Assembly: GCF_022842145.1 (NCBI RefSeq)
Contig: NZ_JALHQD010000001.1
Location: 901,701-965,700 of the forward strand
DNA from: Tabrizicola sp.
GTDB taxonomy: Bacteria > Pseudomonadota > Alphaproteobacteria > Rhodobacterales > Rhodobacteraceae
DNA length: 64,000 bases
Direction: 5' to 3'
How positions within the stretch are numbered: position 1 is the first letter of the stretch; the number at the start of each line of letters is the position of its first letter. Positions 47,614-57,026 of this stretch are shown one piece after another. Position numbers and translations under genes: made by a program. Under the pieces are notes generated by a model, which worked only from the letters and a program-made list of their open reading frames with translations, was not told where the DNA came from and ran no database searches.

Positions 47614-48647
47614 AGCTTCTTGTCACCGGCGGGGCCGGGTTCATCGGGTCGGCAGTGGTCCGTCTGGCCGTGTCGCGGGGGCATGAGGTCGTCAACCTGG
47701 ATGCGATGACCTATGCCGCCAACGCGGCGAACGTCGCGGCGGTGGCGAACTCCAACCTCTACAGCTTCGAGAAGGCCGACATCCGCGACCGCGGGGCGCT
47801 GGACCACATCTTCGCCTTGCACAATCCCGACGCCGTGATGCACCTGGCCGCCGAAAGCCATGTCGACCGGTCGATCGACGGTCCCGCGGATTTCATCGAG
47901 ACGAACATCACCGGCACGTTCAACATGCTGGAAGCGGCCCGCGCGCATTGGGCGCGCCAAGGCAAGCCGGACAGCTTTCGCTTCCACCACATCTCGACCG
48001 ATGAGGTCTTCGGCTCCCTCGGCGCGGAAGGCCAGTTCACCGAACACACGCCCTACGACCCGCGCAGCCCCTATTCGGCGTCGAAAGCCGCGTCCGACCA
48101 CCTGGTCCGCGCCTGGGCCGAGACTTACGGGCTGCCCGTCGTCCTGACCAACTGCTCGAACAACTATGGTCCCTACCACTTCCCGGAAAAGCTGATCCCC
48201 GTCGCCATCCTGAATGCGCTCCACGGCAAGCCCATCCCGGTCTACGGCACGGGCGAGAATGTCCGCGACTGGCTTTATGTCGAAGACCACGCCGATGCCC
48301 TCCTCCTTGTCCTGGAGAAAGGGGCGCTCGGCCGCAGCTACAACATCGGCGGCGAGAACGAACGGCGGAACATCGACCTTGTCCGCACCATCTGCGCGCT
48401 CCTGGACGAAATGGCCCCCAAAGCCACTCCCTATGCCGACCAGATCACCTTCGTCACCGACCGCCCGGGACACGACGCGCGCTATGCTATCGACCCCTCG
48501 CGCATCCGCGAGGAACTGGGCTGGCGGCCCTCGGTGACGGTGGAGGAAGGCCTGAGGCGCACAGTCCGCTGGTATCTCGACAACGAGGCCTGGTGGAAGC
48601 CGCTTCTCGACCGCAAGGGCGTGGGCGAAAGGCTGGGAAAGGCATGA
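47610..48647 (+). CDS. rfbB: dTDP-glucose 4,6-dehydratase
   Basis: [65 protein letters not shown]. Confidence 0.97.
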   Translation: MKLLVTGGAGFIGSAVVRLAVSRGHEVVNLDAMTYAANAANVAAVANSNLYSFEKADIRDRGALDHIFALHNPDAVMHLAAESHVDRSIDGPADFIETNITGTFNMLEAARAHWARQGKPDSFRFHHISTDEVFGSLGAEGQFTEHTPYDPRSPYSASKAASDHLVRAWAETYGLPVVLTNCSNNYGPYHFPEKLIPVAILNALHGKPIPVYGTGENVRDWLYVEDHADALLLVLEKGALGRSYNIGGENERRNIDLVRTICALLDEMAPKATPYADQITFVTDRPGHDARYAIDPSRIREELGWRPSVTVEEGLRRTVRWYLDNEAWWKPLLDRKGVGERLGKA

Positions 48648-49489
48648 AGCTGCTTGTCTTCGGCAGGACCGGTCAGGTGGCGCGTGAGCTTCAGCGCCTC
48701 GCCCCCGATGCCACCTACCTCGGTCGCGACGAGGCCGACCTGATGGACACCGCTGCCTGCGCGGCGAGGATCGCTGCGGCAGATGTCGACGCGATCATCA
48801 ACGCCGCCGCCTGGACCGCCGTCGACAAGGCGGAGACCGAGGAAGCCGCCGCCACCATCGTCAACGGCGAGGCTCCAAGCGCGATGGCCCGGGCGGCCGC
48901 GGCAAAGGGCATCCCCTTCCTGCACATCTCCACCGACTACGTCTTCGACGGCACAGGCGGCCAGCCCTTCACCCCGGACCACCCGACGGCTCCATTGGGG
49001 GCCTATGGTCGGTCGAAACTTGCCGGTGAACAGGGCGTCCGCGCTGCAGGCGGCCCACACCTGATCCTCCGCACCTCCTGGGTTGTCTCAGCCCACGGCG
49101 CGAACTTCGTGAAGACGATGCTTCGGCTTGGGGCCGAGCGGGAAAGCCTGCGCGTCGTGGCCGACCAGATCGGCGGCCCCACCCCAGCATCCGCCATTGC
49201 CGAGGCGCTTTTCGACGCAGCACAGGCGATGGTGGCTGGAGCCCCGGGTGGAACGCATCACTTCTCCGGCGCACCCGATACCAGCTGGGCGGATTTTGCC
49301 CGCAGGATCATGGCCGATGCCGGACTGCCCTGCCGGATCGAGGATATCCCGACCAGCGATTACCCCACCCCGGCCAAACGACCGCTGAATTCCCGCCTTG
49401 ATTGCAGTGCATTTACCGCCGCGTTCGGCATCCCGCGCCCCGACTGGCGGGAAGGTCTGAAAGCGATCGTGAAGGAGCTTACCCCATGA
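48644..49489 (+). CDS. rfbD: dTDP-4-dehydrorhamnose reductase
   Basis: [58 protein letters not shown]. Confidence 0.95.
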   Translation: MKLLVFGRTGQVARELQRLAPDATYLGRDEADLMDTAACAARIAAADVDAIINAAAWTAVDKAETEEAAATIVNGEAPSAMARAAAAKGIPFLHISTDYVFDGTGGQPFTPDHPTAPLGAYGRSKLAGEQGVRAAGGPHLILRTSWVVSAHGANFVKTMLRLGAERESLRVVADQIGGPTPASAIAEALFDAAQAMVAGAPGGTHHFSGAPDTSWADFARRIMADAGLPCRIEDIPTSDYPTPAKRPLNSRLDCSAFTAAFGIPRPDWREGLKAIVKELTP

Positions 49490-50364
49490 CCCGCAAAGGC
49501 ATCCTCCTGGCCGGAGGCACCGGCTCGCGCCTCTGGCCGATCACGCTGGGCGTCTCGAAGCAACTGCTCCCGATCTACGACAAGCCGATGGTCTACTACC
49601 CGCTGTCGGTCCTGATGCTGGCCGGCATCCGCGAGATTGCCATCATCACCACGCCCGACGATCAGCCGCAGTTCCGGCGCCTTCTGAAGGACGGCAGCCA
49701 GTGGGGCCTGAGCTTCACCTGGATCATCCAGGAAAAGCCGGAAGGGCTGGCGCAGGCCTACCTTCTGACCCGCGACTTTCTGAACGGCGCGCCATCGGCG
49801 ATGGTCCTTGGCGACAACATCTTCTTCGGCCACGGGCTTCCCGAGATGCTGGCACGGGCCGATGAACAGTCCTCCGGCGGCAGCGTATTCGGCTACCACG
49901 TCTCGGACCCCGAGCGGTACGGCGTGGCGGCTTTCGATGCGGATGGGCGCGTGACCCAGATCGTCGAGAAGCCGTCAAAGCCGCCCTCCAGCTTTGCGAT
50001 CACCGGGCTTTATTTCCTGGACGGCCGCGCGCCGGATATTGCTGCAGAGATCAAGCCCTCTCCGCGTGGAGAGCTGGAAATCGTAGACGTGCTGGAGCAC
50101 TACCGTGCCGAGGGTTCGCTGCAGGTCGAACGCATGGGCCGTGGCTTTGCCTGGCTGGACACCGGCACTCCGGGCAGCTTGCTGGATGCCGGGAATTTCG
50201 TGCGCACGCTGCAGGACCGGCAGGGGATGCAGGTTGGATCACCCGACGAGATTGCGTTCCACAAAGGCTGGATCGACCGCGCGGGGATGGAAAAGCAGGC
50301 GCAGGTCTTTGGCAAGTCCAGCTATGGCGCGCATCTGGCCGGCGTGCTGCGGGAAGAAACCTAG
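49486..50364 (+). CDS. rfbA: Glucose-1-phosphate thymidylyltransferase
   Basis: [51 protein letters not shown]. Confidence 0.97.
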   Translation: MTRKGILLAGGTGSRLWPITLGVSKQLLPIYDKPMVYYPLSVLMLAGIREIAIITTPDDQPQFRRLLKDGSQWGLSFTWIIQEKPEGLAQAYLLTRDFLNGAPSAMVLGDNIFFGHGLPEMLARADEQSSGGSVFGYHVSDPERYGVAAFDADGRVTQIVEKPSKPPSSFAITGLYFLDGRAPDIAAEIKPSPRGELEIVDVLEHYRAEGSLQVERMGRGFAWLDTGTPGSLLDAGNFVRTLQDRQGMQVGSPDEIAFHKGWIDRAGMEKQAQVFGKSSYGAHLAGVLREET

Positions 50365-50678
50365 TCCTTCCGACCGGACCGCAGGAACAGGTACAGCGGC
50401 AAGCCGCAGCTGACCCCGATGCAGAAGGTGGCGGGGATCGCCACCAGGTGCCACCACGCGCGGCGGCTGATCGCCTCGGCCAGGACCCAGACCGTCAGCG
50501 CGATGGCGGCGATGGTCAGGTCCCAGGTCAGGCCGGTGGTCGAAGCGTTGACATACCAGGCGTCGATCAAGCCACTAATGCCCGTCCCCGTCTCGCGCAT
50601 GTATTTCAGGAACCAGTACATCGGATGCACCGCGCCCCAGACGGCGAGTGCGAGGAATGCCAGACGCAGCGGCGTCAC
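50361..50678 (-). CDS. DUF2834-like small membrane protein
   Basis: 105 aa (GTG start); MTPLRLAFLALAVWGAVHPMYWFLKYM...; overlaps 41-aa lipoprotein by 4 bp. Confidence 0.78.
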   Translation of the reverse strand: MTPLRLAFLALAVWGAVHPMYWFLKYMRETGTGISGLIDAWYVNASTTGLTWDLTIAAIALTVWVLAEAISRRAWWHLVAIPATFCIGVSCGLPLYLFLRSGRKD

Positions 50679-50800
50679 TTCAGCACCACGCCGACCTGCG
50701 CCTCACCCGTCACCGCAATCCCCCTGGAGGGCGGTTCCGGAGCGCCATCGGCACCGCAGGCGGCAAGGGCAAGGCAGGCGACAAGCAGAAGTCTGGGCAT
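50675..50800 (-). CDS. 41-aa lipoprotein (below ORF-track cutoff)
   Basis: Read from sequence: MPRLLLVACLALAACGADGAPEPPSRGIAVTGEAQVGVVLK; lipobox LAAC; GTGA overlap with DUF2834-like start. Confidence 0.75.
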   Translation of the reverse strand: MPRLLLVACLALAACGADGAPEPPSRGIAVTGEAQVGVVLK

Positions 50801-50812
50801 GGCGGGCATTCC

Positions 50813-50965
50813 TTACGGGTCGATGCTGACGGTGGCACCACCGACGTTGCCCGACAAGGTGGGGTTTGCCTGCACACCATCCGGGCCGAAGGTCAGGTTG
50901 GTGGCGACCAGCGGGTTGCTGCACCCCGTCAGGGTGAGAAGCGCCAGAAGAACCAGGGATTTCAT
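50813..50965 (-). CDS. 50-aa lipoprotein
   Basis: MKSLVLLALLTLTGCSNPLVATNLTFGPDGVQANPTLSGNVGGATVSIDP; lipobox LTGC; ORF track extends it upstream. Confidence 0.75.
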   Translation of the reverse strand: MKSLVLLALLTLTGCSNPLVATNLTFGPDGVQANPTLSGNVGGATVSIDP

Positions 50966-50993
50966 GGCAGGACTCCTTTTCCGACAGCCCGGA

Positions 50994-52397
50994 TCACGCC
51001 AGCGCGGCTTTCCAGCGGGCAATCTGGGCGCGCACCTGGTCAGGCGCCGTCCCGCCATAGGATGTGCGGCTGCGGACAGAATTTTCCACCCCGAGGACCG
51101 AGTATACGTCCTGCGTGATCCCCGGATGCACGGCGGTCATCTCGTTGATCGACAGGTCGGGAAGGTCGCAGCCCTTCTTCTCGGCCAGCGCCACCAGCGT
51201 GCCGGTGACGTGGTGCGCCTCGCGGAACGGAAGGTTCAATGCCTTCACCAGCCAGTCCGCCAGGTCGGTCGCAGTCGAAAAGCCCGAGGCTGCCGACACC
51301 GCCAGCACGTCGCGGTTGGCGGTCATGTCGCTGACCATGCCGGTCATCGCGGCCAGGCCCAGCATAAGGGAGTCCGCGGCGTCGAAGACCTGTTCCTTGT
51401 CTTCCTGCATGTCCTTGGAATAGGTCAGCGCCAGGCCCTTCATCACCGTGAAGAGCGCGACGGTCGACCCCAGAATACGACCCAGCTTCGCGCGCAGAAG
51501 CTCTGCCGCGTCCGGGTTCTTCTTCTGCGGCATGATGCTGGAGCCGGTCGTCCAGCGGTCCGACAGCCGGACAAAGCGGAACTGCGCACTGGACCAGATC
51601 ACCAGCTCTTCGGCAAAGCGCGACAGGTGCATGGCGCAGATGCTGGAGGCGCAGAGGAACTCCAGCGCGAAATCGCGGTCGGAGACCGAGTCCAGGCTGT
51701 TCGCGGTGGGCCGGTCGAAGCCCAGAGCGTTCGCCGTCATGTGGCGATCGATGGGGAACGAGGTCCCGGCCAGAGCCGCCGCGCCCAGCGGGCATTCGTT
51801 CATGCGGCGGCGGGCGTCTTTAAAGCGGCTGCGGTCGCGGGCCAGCATCTCGACATAGGCCATCATGTGATGCCCCCAGGTCACCGGCTGGGCGGTCTGC
51901 AGGTGGGTGAAGCCGGGCATGACCCAATCGGCCCCCGCCTCGGCCTGCGCCAGAAAGGCCTGCATCAACCCGGTCAGCCCGGCAATCGCCTGGTCGCACT
52001 GGTCGCGGACCCAGAGCCGGAAGTCGACGGCAACCTGGTCATTGCGGCTGCGGCCGGTGTGCAGGCGCTTGCCAGCCTCGCCGATCCGTTCGGTCAGGCG
52101 GGCTTCGATGTTCAGGTGGATGTCTTCCAACTCGGTCGTGAACGGAAATTTCCCCGCCTCGATCTCTGACAAGATCGCGAGCAGGCCTTCCCCAATCGCC
52201 TTTGCATCCATATCAGTGATGATGCCTTGTGCGGCCAGCATCGCCGCATGGGCCCGGCTGCCGGCAATGTCCTGGGCATAGAGCCGCTGGTCGAACCCGA
52301 TCGAGGCGTTGATCGCCGTCATGATCGCGTCCGGCCCGCTGGCAAAGCGCCCGCCCCACATGGTGTTGGCGGCTTTGGGATCGCGGGCGTCGGACAT
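50994..52397 (-). CDS. argH: Argininosuccinate lyase
   Basis: [78 protein letters not shown]. Confidence 0.97.
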   Translation of the reverse strand: MSDARDPKAANTMWGGRFASGPDAIMTAINASIGFDQRLYAQDIAGSRAHAAMLAAQGIITDMDAKAIGEGLLAILSEIEAGKFPFTTELEDIHLNIEARLTERIGEAGKRLHTGRSRNDQVAVDFRLWVRDQCDQAIAGLTGLMQAFLAQAEAGADWVMPGFTHLQTAQPVTWGHHMMAYVEMLARDRSRFKDARRRMNECPLGAAALAGTSFPIDRHMTANALGFDRPTANSLDSVSDRDFALEFLCASSICAMHLSRFAEELVIWSSAQFRFVRLSDRWTTGSSIMPQKKNPDAAELLRAKLGRILGSTVALFTVMKGLALTYSKDMQEDKEQVFDAADSLMLGLAAMTGMVSDMTANRDVLAVSAASGFSTATDLADWLVKALNLPFREAHHVTGTLVALAEKKGCDLPDLSINEMTAVHPGITQDVYSVLGVENSVRSRTSYGGTAPDQVRAQIARWKAALA

Positions 52398-52421
52398 GGG
52401 GCGGCCTTTGGAGTGAGAAGC

Positions 52422-52961
52422 GTGCGGAAATTGCTGGTTGTCCTCTACACGGCCTTCCTGATCGGTGCAAACCCGGGCTGGGCCGATGTCGCCGCGCTAC
52501 GGGACGGCGACATGAAGAAACTGGCGCTGCACGACGCGCCGGTGACGATCCCCGAAGTGGTGCTGCTGGACGCCGAGGATGGTGAGCACAGCTTGGCGGA
52601 GTATCGCGGCAAATGGGTCGTGCTGAACTTCTGGGCCACCTGGTGCGCCCCGTGCCGACACGAAATGCCCTCGCTCGACCGGCTTCAGACCGCGATGCCC
52701 GACCTGGCCGTCGTCCCGGTGGCCACGGGTCGCAACGCGGTCGAGGGGATCAAGCGGTTCTTTGACGAGGCCCAGATCAAGACCCTGCCGATCCTGCGTG
52801 ACCCCAAGTCGGAACTTGCGCGCGGGATGGCGGTCATGGGTCTGCCGGTGACCGTCATCCTGAACCCCGAAGGCCAGGAGGTCGCGCGGCTGATCGGTGA
52901 CGCGGAATGGGACAGCGACAGCGCCAAGGCGGTGCTGGGTGCACTGATGGCAGGGCAGTAG
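52422..52961 (+). CDS. TlpA-like thiol:disulfide oxidoreductase
   Basis: GTG start, signal-like N-terminus; [24 protein letters not shown] (CxxC). Confidence 0.92.
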   Translation: MRKLLVVLYTAFLIGANPGWADVAALRDGDMKKLALHDAPVTIPEVVLLDAEDGEHSLAEYRGKWVVLNFWATWCAPCRHEMPSLDRLQTAMPDLAVVPVATGRNAVEGIKRFFDEAQIKTLPILRDPKSELARGMAVMGLPVTVILNPEGQEVARLIGDAEWDSDSAKAVLGALMAGQ

Positions 52962-52962
52962 T

Positions 52963-53409
52963 CTAGTCCAGAAGGCGCGGATCGAAGTCGAAGGGCTCGA
53001 TCCGCAGGATGATGACGCGGCCCATGTCCGGGTGGAGCGGGTTGAGGACCACGTTGGCCTCCAACGGCACGACGCTGCTGGGCACGCTGAGGCCAAGACA
53101 GTCCAGACTGTCCAGCCAGGCGTCCCCCAGCGGGCGGGTCTTCTCTTCGGGCATGGTGCCGGGAAAACCCGAGAGTTTGCACAGATCGTCCGGCACGTCG
53201 TATTCCACGGCAGACTGCACCGGGGTGTGGCCGTTCCGGCGCTTGTCGCGGGGCAGGTTCACCAGAACCTCCAGCGCCGCCAGAGCCAGGGACGAGGCAC
53301 AGTACACAGCAGGTCGCCCCGGGCTGTTCCAGCGGCCGCCATGCTGCTTTGTCCCCTCGCCAGAAAGGCCGGGAAGCTGATCCGGTTCCGCCAATTGCCA
53401 CAGCCGCAT
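52963..53409 (-). CDS. RES domain protein (RES-Xre type toxin family), no adjacent antitoxin
   Basis: MRLWQLAEPDQLPGLSGEGTKQHGGRWNSPGRPAVYCASSLALAALEVLVNLPRD matches RES core motif. Confidence 0.87.
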   Translation of the reverse strand: MRLWQLAEPDQLPGLSGEGTKQHGGRWNSPGRPAVYCASSLALAALEVLVNLPRDKRRNGHTPVQSAVEYDVPDDLCKLSGFPGTMPEEKTRPLGDAWLDSLDCLGLSVPSSVVPLEANVVLNPLHPDMGRVIILRIEPFDFDPRLLD

Positions 53410-53462
53410 GTCTTTCCCCCGCTCTTCCAACGGATTCAGCGGGAAAGCGCGGAATTTGTTCC

Positions 53463-54251
53463 CTACAGATCGAAACTGGCGAAGACCGGGACGTGGTCGC
53501 TGGGCTGCTCCCACCCGCGCACCGGGCGCAGGATGCGGCTGGAGTGGGCGGCATTGGCGATGTCGGACGTCGCCCAGATATGGTCCAGCCGACGGCCCTT
53601 GTCGGCGGCGTTCCAGTCCGGGGCGCGGTAGCTCCACCAGCTGTAAAGCCGGCCTTGGGGGATATCCTTGCGGGTGACGTCCTGCCAGCCTCCCGACTCC
53701 ATCACCTGGCTCAGGTGGTCGACCTCGACCGGCGTGTGGCTGACGATCTTCAAAAGCGCCTTGTGGTCCCAGACATCATCCTCGCGCGGGGCGATGTTCA
53801 GGTCGCCCACCAGGACCGCCTTTTCCGGCCTTTCGCCGTGAAAGTGGTCGCGCATGTGGGTCAGGAAGTCGAGCTTCTGACCAAACTTGAGGTTTTGCTC
53901 ACGATTTGGTATGTCTCCGCCTGCGGGAACATAGAAGTTGTGGATGGTGACGCCGTTCTCCAGCCGTCCCGCCACGTGTCGCGCATGGCCCAGCGTTGCA
54001 AAGTCATGCCCGCCCACATCTGTCATCGGCAGCTTCGACAGGATCGCCACGCCGTTGTAGCCCTTCTGCCCCCGCGCAACGACGTGAGAATACCCAAGCG
54101 CGCGAAACCCCTCCAGCGGGATCAGTTCCACCGGGCACTTGCATTCCTGCAGGCAAAGGACGTCGGGGGTTTCCTCGGTCATCAGACGAGAGACCAGCGC
54201 CTCGCGCAGGCGGACCGAATTGATGTTCCAGGTGGCGAGGGTAAAGGGCAT
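53463..54251 (-). CDS. xthA: Exodeoxyribonuclease III
   Basis: MPFTLATWNINSVRLR; DVLCLQECK; GDLNIAPREDDVWD; YSWWSYR; RLDHIWAT; SDHVPV. Confidence 0.95.
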   Translation of the reverse strand: MPFTLATWNINSVRLREALVSRLMTEETPDVLCLQECKCPVELIPLEGFRALGYSHVVARGQKGYNGVAILSKLPMTDVGGHDFATLGHARHVAGRLENGVTIHNFYVPAGGDIPNREQNLKFGQKLDFLTHMRDHFHGERPEKAVLVGDLNIAPREDDVWDHKALLKIVSHTPVEVDHLSQVMESGGWQDVTRKDIPQGRLYSWWSYRAPDWNAADKGRRLDHIWATSDIANAAHSSRILRPVRGWEQPSDHVPVFASFDL

Positions 54252-54319
54252 GGACAGGCTCCGAAGGGTGCGGCGGACGACCGTAAGGCCCTCCGCCGCA
54301 AGTCTCAAGAGCGCAGGGG

Positions 54320-54631
54320 TCAGTCGGTAACGGTGAAGGTGCCCAGGTCGCACAGGTTCTGGGACTGTTCAACTTCGCCACCTTCGACCGAGACGAAGCG
54401 CAGGTCGTAGTCGCAGACATCCAGCCCGTCCGCGATGGTCACGTCGCCGGACACGCCGGGTTCGACCGTGGTCAGCAGGATGTTTTCGCCCCACTGGTCT
54501 TCGCCGACCGGCGAGACATACATTTCGGTCAGGGTGTGGGTGCTGTCATTGACCAGGGTGAAGATCAGGTCTTCAGCCATGACGGGAGCCGCAGCGAGGG
54601 TGAAAAGGGCAGCGGCGAAAGCGATACGCAT
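54320..54631 (-). CDS. Small secreted hypothetical protein
   Basis: 103 aa, signal peptide MRIAFAAALFTLAAAPVMAEDLIFTLVNDSTHTLTEMYVSP. Confidence 0.75.
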   Translation of the reverse strand: MRIAFAAALFTLAAAPVMAEDLIFTLVNDSTHTLTEMYVSPVGEDQWGENILLTTVEPGVSGDVTIADGLDVCDYDLRFVSVEGGEVEQSQNLCDLGTFTVTD

Positions 54632-54758
54632 GGATGTCTCCGGGTTGGAACCGCAGCCTGTCTGCGGTTGCGTATGCTTCTAGCCGGGGAATTGTGCAAA
54701 GCCCATGACTTTGGCGGGCCGTGTCCGTGGCATTTGCATCGGCCTTCGGGATCAGCGC

Positions 54759-54786
54759 AAAAAAAGGCCGGGCAAGAAGCCCGGCC
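54759..54786 (-). terminator. Rho-independent terminator
   Basis: Minus strand GGCCGGGC-TTCTT-GCCCGGCC followed by T7 (A7 at 54759-54765 on plus). Confidence 0.85.
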
Positions 54787-54960
54787 AGGTCCAACAGGGA
54801 GGATGCCGCGCCATAACCCCGACGCGACCAGGGGAACCTTGTGCACAACCAGTGCATGCTAGAAAGGTAGCAAGTGAATCCGGCAACAATAAGCCCTAAG
54901 GCGCAAGATTTCATGTTTGTTGCATGGCGGTCGCAATGTTCCCGCCAAGCAACAGTACTC

Positions 54961-55647
54961 TTACGCAACCAGTCGGTAGCCGCCGCTTTCGGTCACCAGC
55001 AGCCGTGCGTTGGAAGGATCGGGTTCGATCTTCTGGCGCAGGCGGTAGATGTGGGTCTCCAGCGTGTGCGTGGTCACGCCCGCGTTGTAGCCCCAGACTT
55101 CATGCAACAGCACATCCCGCGCCACGACCCCGGTGGTCGAACGGTAGAGGTACTTCAGGATGTTGGTTTCCTTTTCCGTCAGGCGGATCTTCTTGTCCTT
55201 CTCGTCCACCAGCATCTTCTGGGCCGGCTTGAAGGTGTAAGGCCCAAGCTGGAAAACCGCGTCCTCGGACTGTTCATGCGTCCGCAGTTGCGCGCGGATG
55301 CGGGCCAGGAGGACGGGGAACTTGAACGGCTTGGTCACATAGTCGTTCGCACCGGCGTCCAGACCCAGGATCGTATCGCTGTCGGTATCGTGGCCGGTTA
55401 GCATCAGGATCGGGCACTTCACGCCCTGCTTGCGCATCCGGCGGCACAACTCGCGGCCATCGGTATCAGGCAGGCCGACATCCAGGATCACCAGGTCGAA
55501 GAGACCTGCCTTGACCTTCTCCATCCCGTCGGCACCGGTTCCGGCCTCGAACACGTCGAAGTCTTCGGTCATCACCAACTGTTCGCTCAGCGCCTCGCGC
55601 AGGTCGTCGTCGTCGTCGACGAGCAGAATTTTCCGCAGTCCGGCCAT
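54961..55647 (-). CDS. OmpR/PhoB-family response regulator (CenR-like)
   Basis: MAGLRKILLVDDDDDLREALSEQLVMTEDFDVFEAGTGADG; LTEKETNILKYLYRSTTGVVARDVLLHEVWGYNAGVTTHTLETHIYRLRQKIEPDPSNARLLVTESGGYRLV. Confidence 0.93.
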   Translation of the reverse strand: MAGLRKILLVDDDDDLREALSEQLVMTEDFDVFEAGTGADGMEKVKAGLFDLVILDVGLPDTDGRELCRRMRKQGVKCPILMLTGHDTDSDTILGLDAGANDYVTKPFKFPVLLARIRAQLRTHEQSEDAVFQLGPYTFKPAQKMLVDEKDKKIRLTEKETNILKYLYRSTTGVVARDVLLHEVWGYNAGVTTHTLETHIYRLRQKIEPDPSNARLLVTESGGYRLVA

Positions 55648-55759
55648 GATGTGCCTCCCTTGCTGATAGGGGTGACATGCGCCCCGATCACGAGTCCTGC
55701 AAGATTTGCTACCAAATGCTCACGCGGTCGTGTCGGTTCCGCTGGCTATGTTTCAAATC

Positions 55760-56932
55760 TCAGGTGGCGTTCTTCCTTTCCAGCTTTGCCAGCACGTCAT
55801 CAAGCTGCGCGTCGGTCCAGCCTTCGCGCACTGCCTCGGCCAGAAAATCCGCCATCGTCCGTGGGGCAAGGCCGCCGATGGGCGGGTTGCGGTCAAGGTT
55901 GGTCGGGAAGGGATAGCCCTCGGCCGTCGAGGCGATGACGTTGGCCACGTCAATCCCGGGACTTCCCTGACGCAGCACCGGAAAGACTGCCCGGCTCATT
56001 CGGCCCCGGTCCACCGTCTCCATCGCCCGCCCGAAGGCCGAGGAGACCTGAAGCAGATTGACCATCCGGAAGCGGTCCGCCGTCCGGTTGGTCCCCGCGC
56101 CATGCATGACCGCCGGGTTGAAGAACAGCGCGTCGCCCTTGGACAAGGGCAACTGGACGTGGTGCTTGGCAAAATGCTCCTGATATTCAGGGCGCGAGAA
56201 GGCGAGATAGCCCTCGTGGAAGGCTTGCGAGAAGGGCAGCAGCATGGTCGGCCCCGTCTCGACCGGCATGTCGCAATGCGCCACCGCCCCTTGCAGCGTC
56301 AGCAGGGGAGAGATGCCGTGGATATGCGCCGGAAACCGCGCCATCTGCTCGGCCGACATGAAGCCCAGGTGATAGTCCCGATGCGCCACCTGCGCAGCGC
56401 CACCGGGGTTCACCCGGTTGACCTGCGCGGTCATCTGGTAGGCCGGCCCAAGCCAGGCCTCGGACGCCAGCGCCAGGGCGTCGGCGCTGTAGTACGCCGC
56501 AAAGTTCGCAGGATCAGCCAGACAGTGCTTTTCCAACGAGTTCCAGATCCGGTCGTTCGCGCCCGGCTTGGCGAAGTGGTCACCCCCGCCCTGGTTCGCG
56601 GCTTTCTCCTCGGCGATGATCGTCTCGAAGATCGCGCTGGCGCGGTCGACGATGGCGGCATCGGGCAGGGCGTCCCGGATCACCAGGATCCCCGGACCAT
56701 CGGCGAAGGCCCAGGCCCATTCAGCCGTCAACGCGCGGCGGGCCTGTGGGTCCCTGGCTGCTGAGGCCACGGTCTCGCCGCTGTAGATCGGGACGTTCTG
56801 CACCACGTCGATGGCCTGGGGCACGTCCTCTGCCCTGGTCTGCTGCGAGACCTGCGCCTGGAACACGTCGAAATCTCCGCTGTCGGGACTGATCCAGACC
56901 GGGCGGCGGGCGGGGCGGGAGGGGGCGTTCAT
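55760..56932 (-). CDS. Phytanoyl-CoA dioxygenase (PhyH) family protein
   Basis: Fe(II)/2OG-type HxD (AHRDYHLGF) ... distal His (FFNPAVMHGAGTNRTADRFRMVNL). Confidence 0.8.
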   Translation of the reverse strand: MNAPSRPARRPVWISPDSGDFDVFQAQVSQQTRAEDVPQAIDVVQNVPIYSGETVASAARDPQARRALTAEWAWAFADGPGILVIRDALPDAAIVDRASAIFETIIAEEKAANQGGGDHFAKPGANDRIWNSLEKHCLADPANFAAYYSADALALASEAWLGPAYQMTAQVNRVNPGGAAQVAHRDYHLGFMSAEQMARFPAHIHGISPLLTLQGAVAHCDMPVETGPTMLLPFSQAFHEGYLAFSRPEYQEHFAKHHVQLPLSKGDALFFNPAVMHGAGTNRTADRFRMVNLLQVSSAFGRAMETVDRGRMSRAVFPVLRQGSPGIDVANVIASTAEGYPFPTNLDRNPPIGGLAPRTMADFLAEAVREGWTDAQLDDVLAKLERKNAT

Positions 56933-57026
56933 GGCAGGGTCCTTGATCGGGAATTTGGCGCAGTCTGCCCGGCGAAAGGCGGGCCGCACAGTTGCAAATC
57001 ACCTCAAAATCACCTCAATTACCGCC

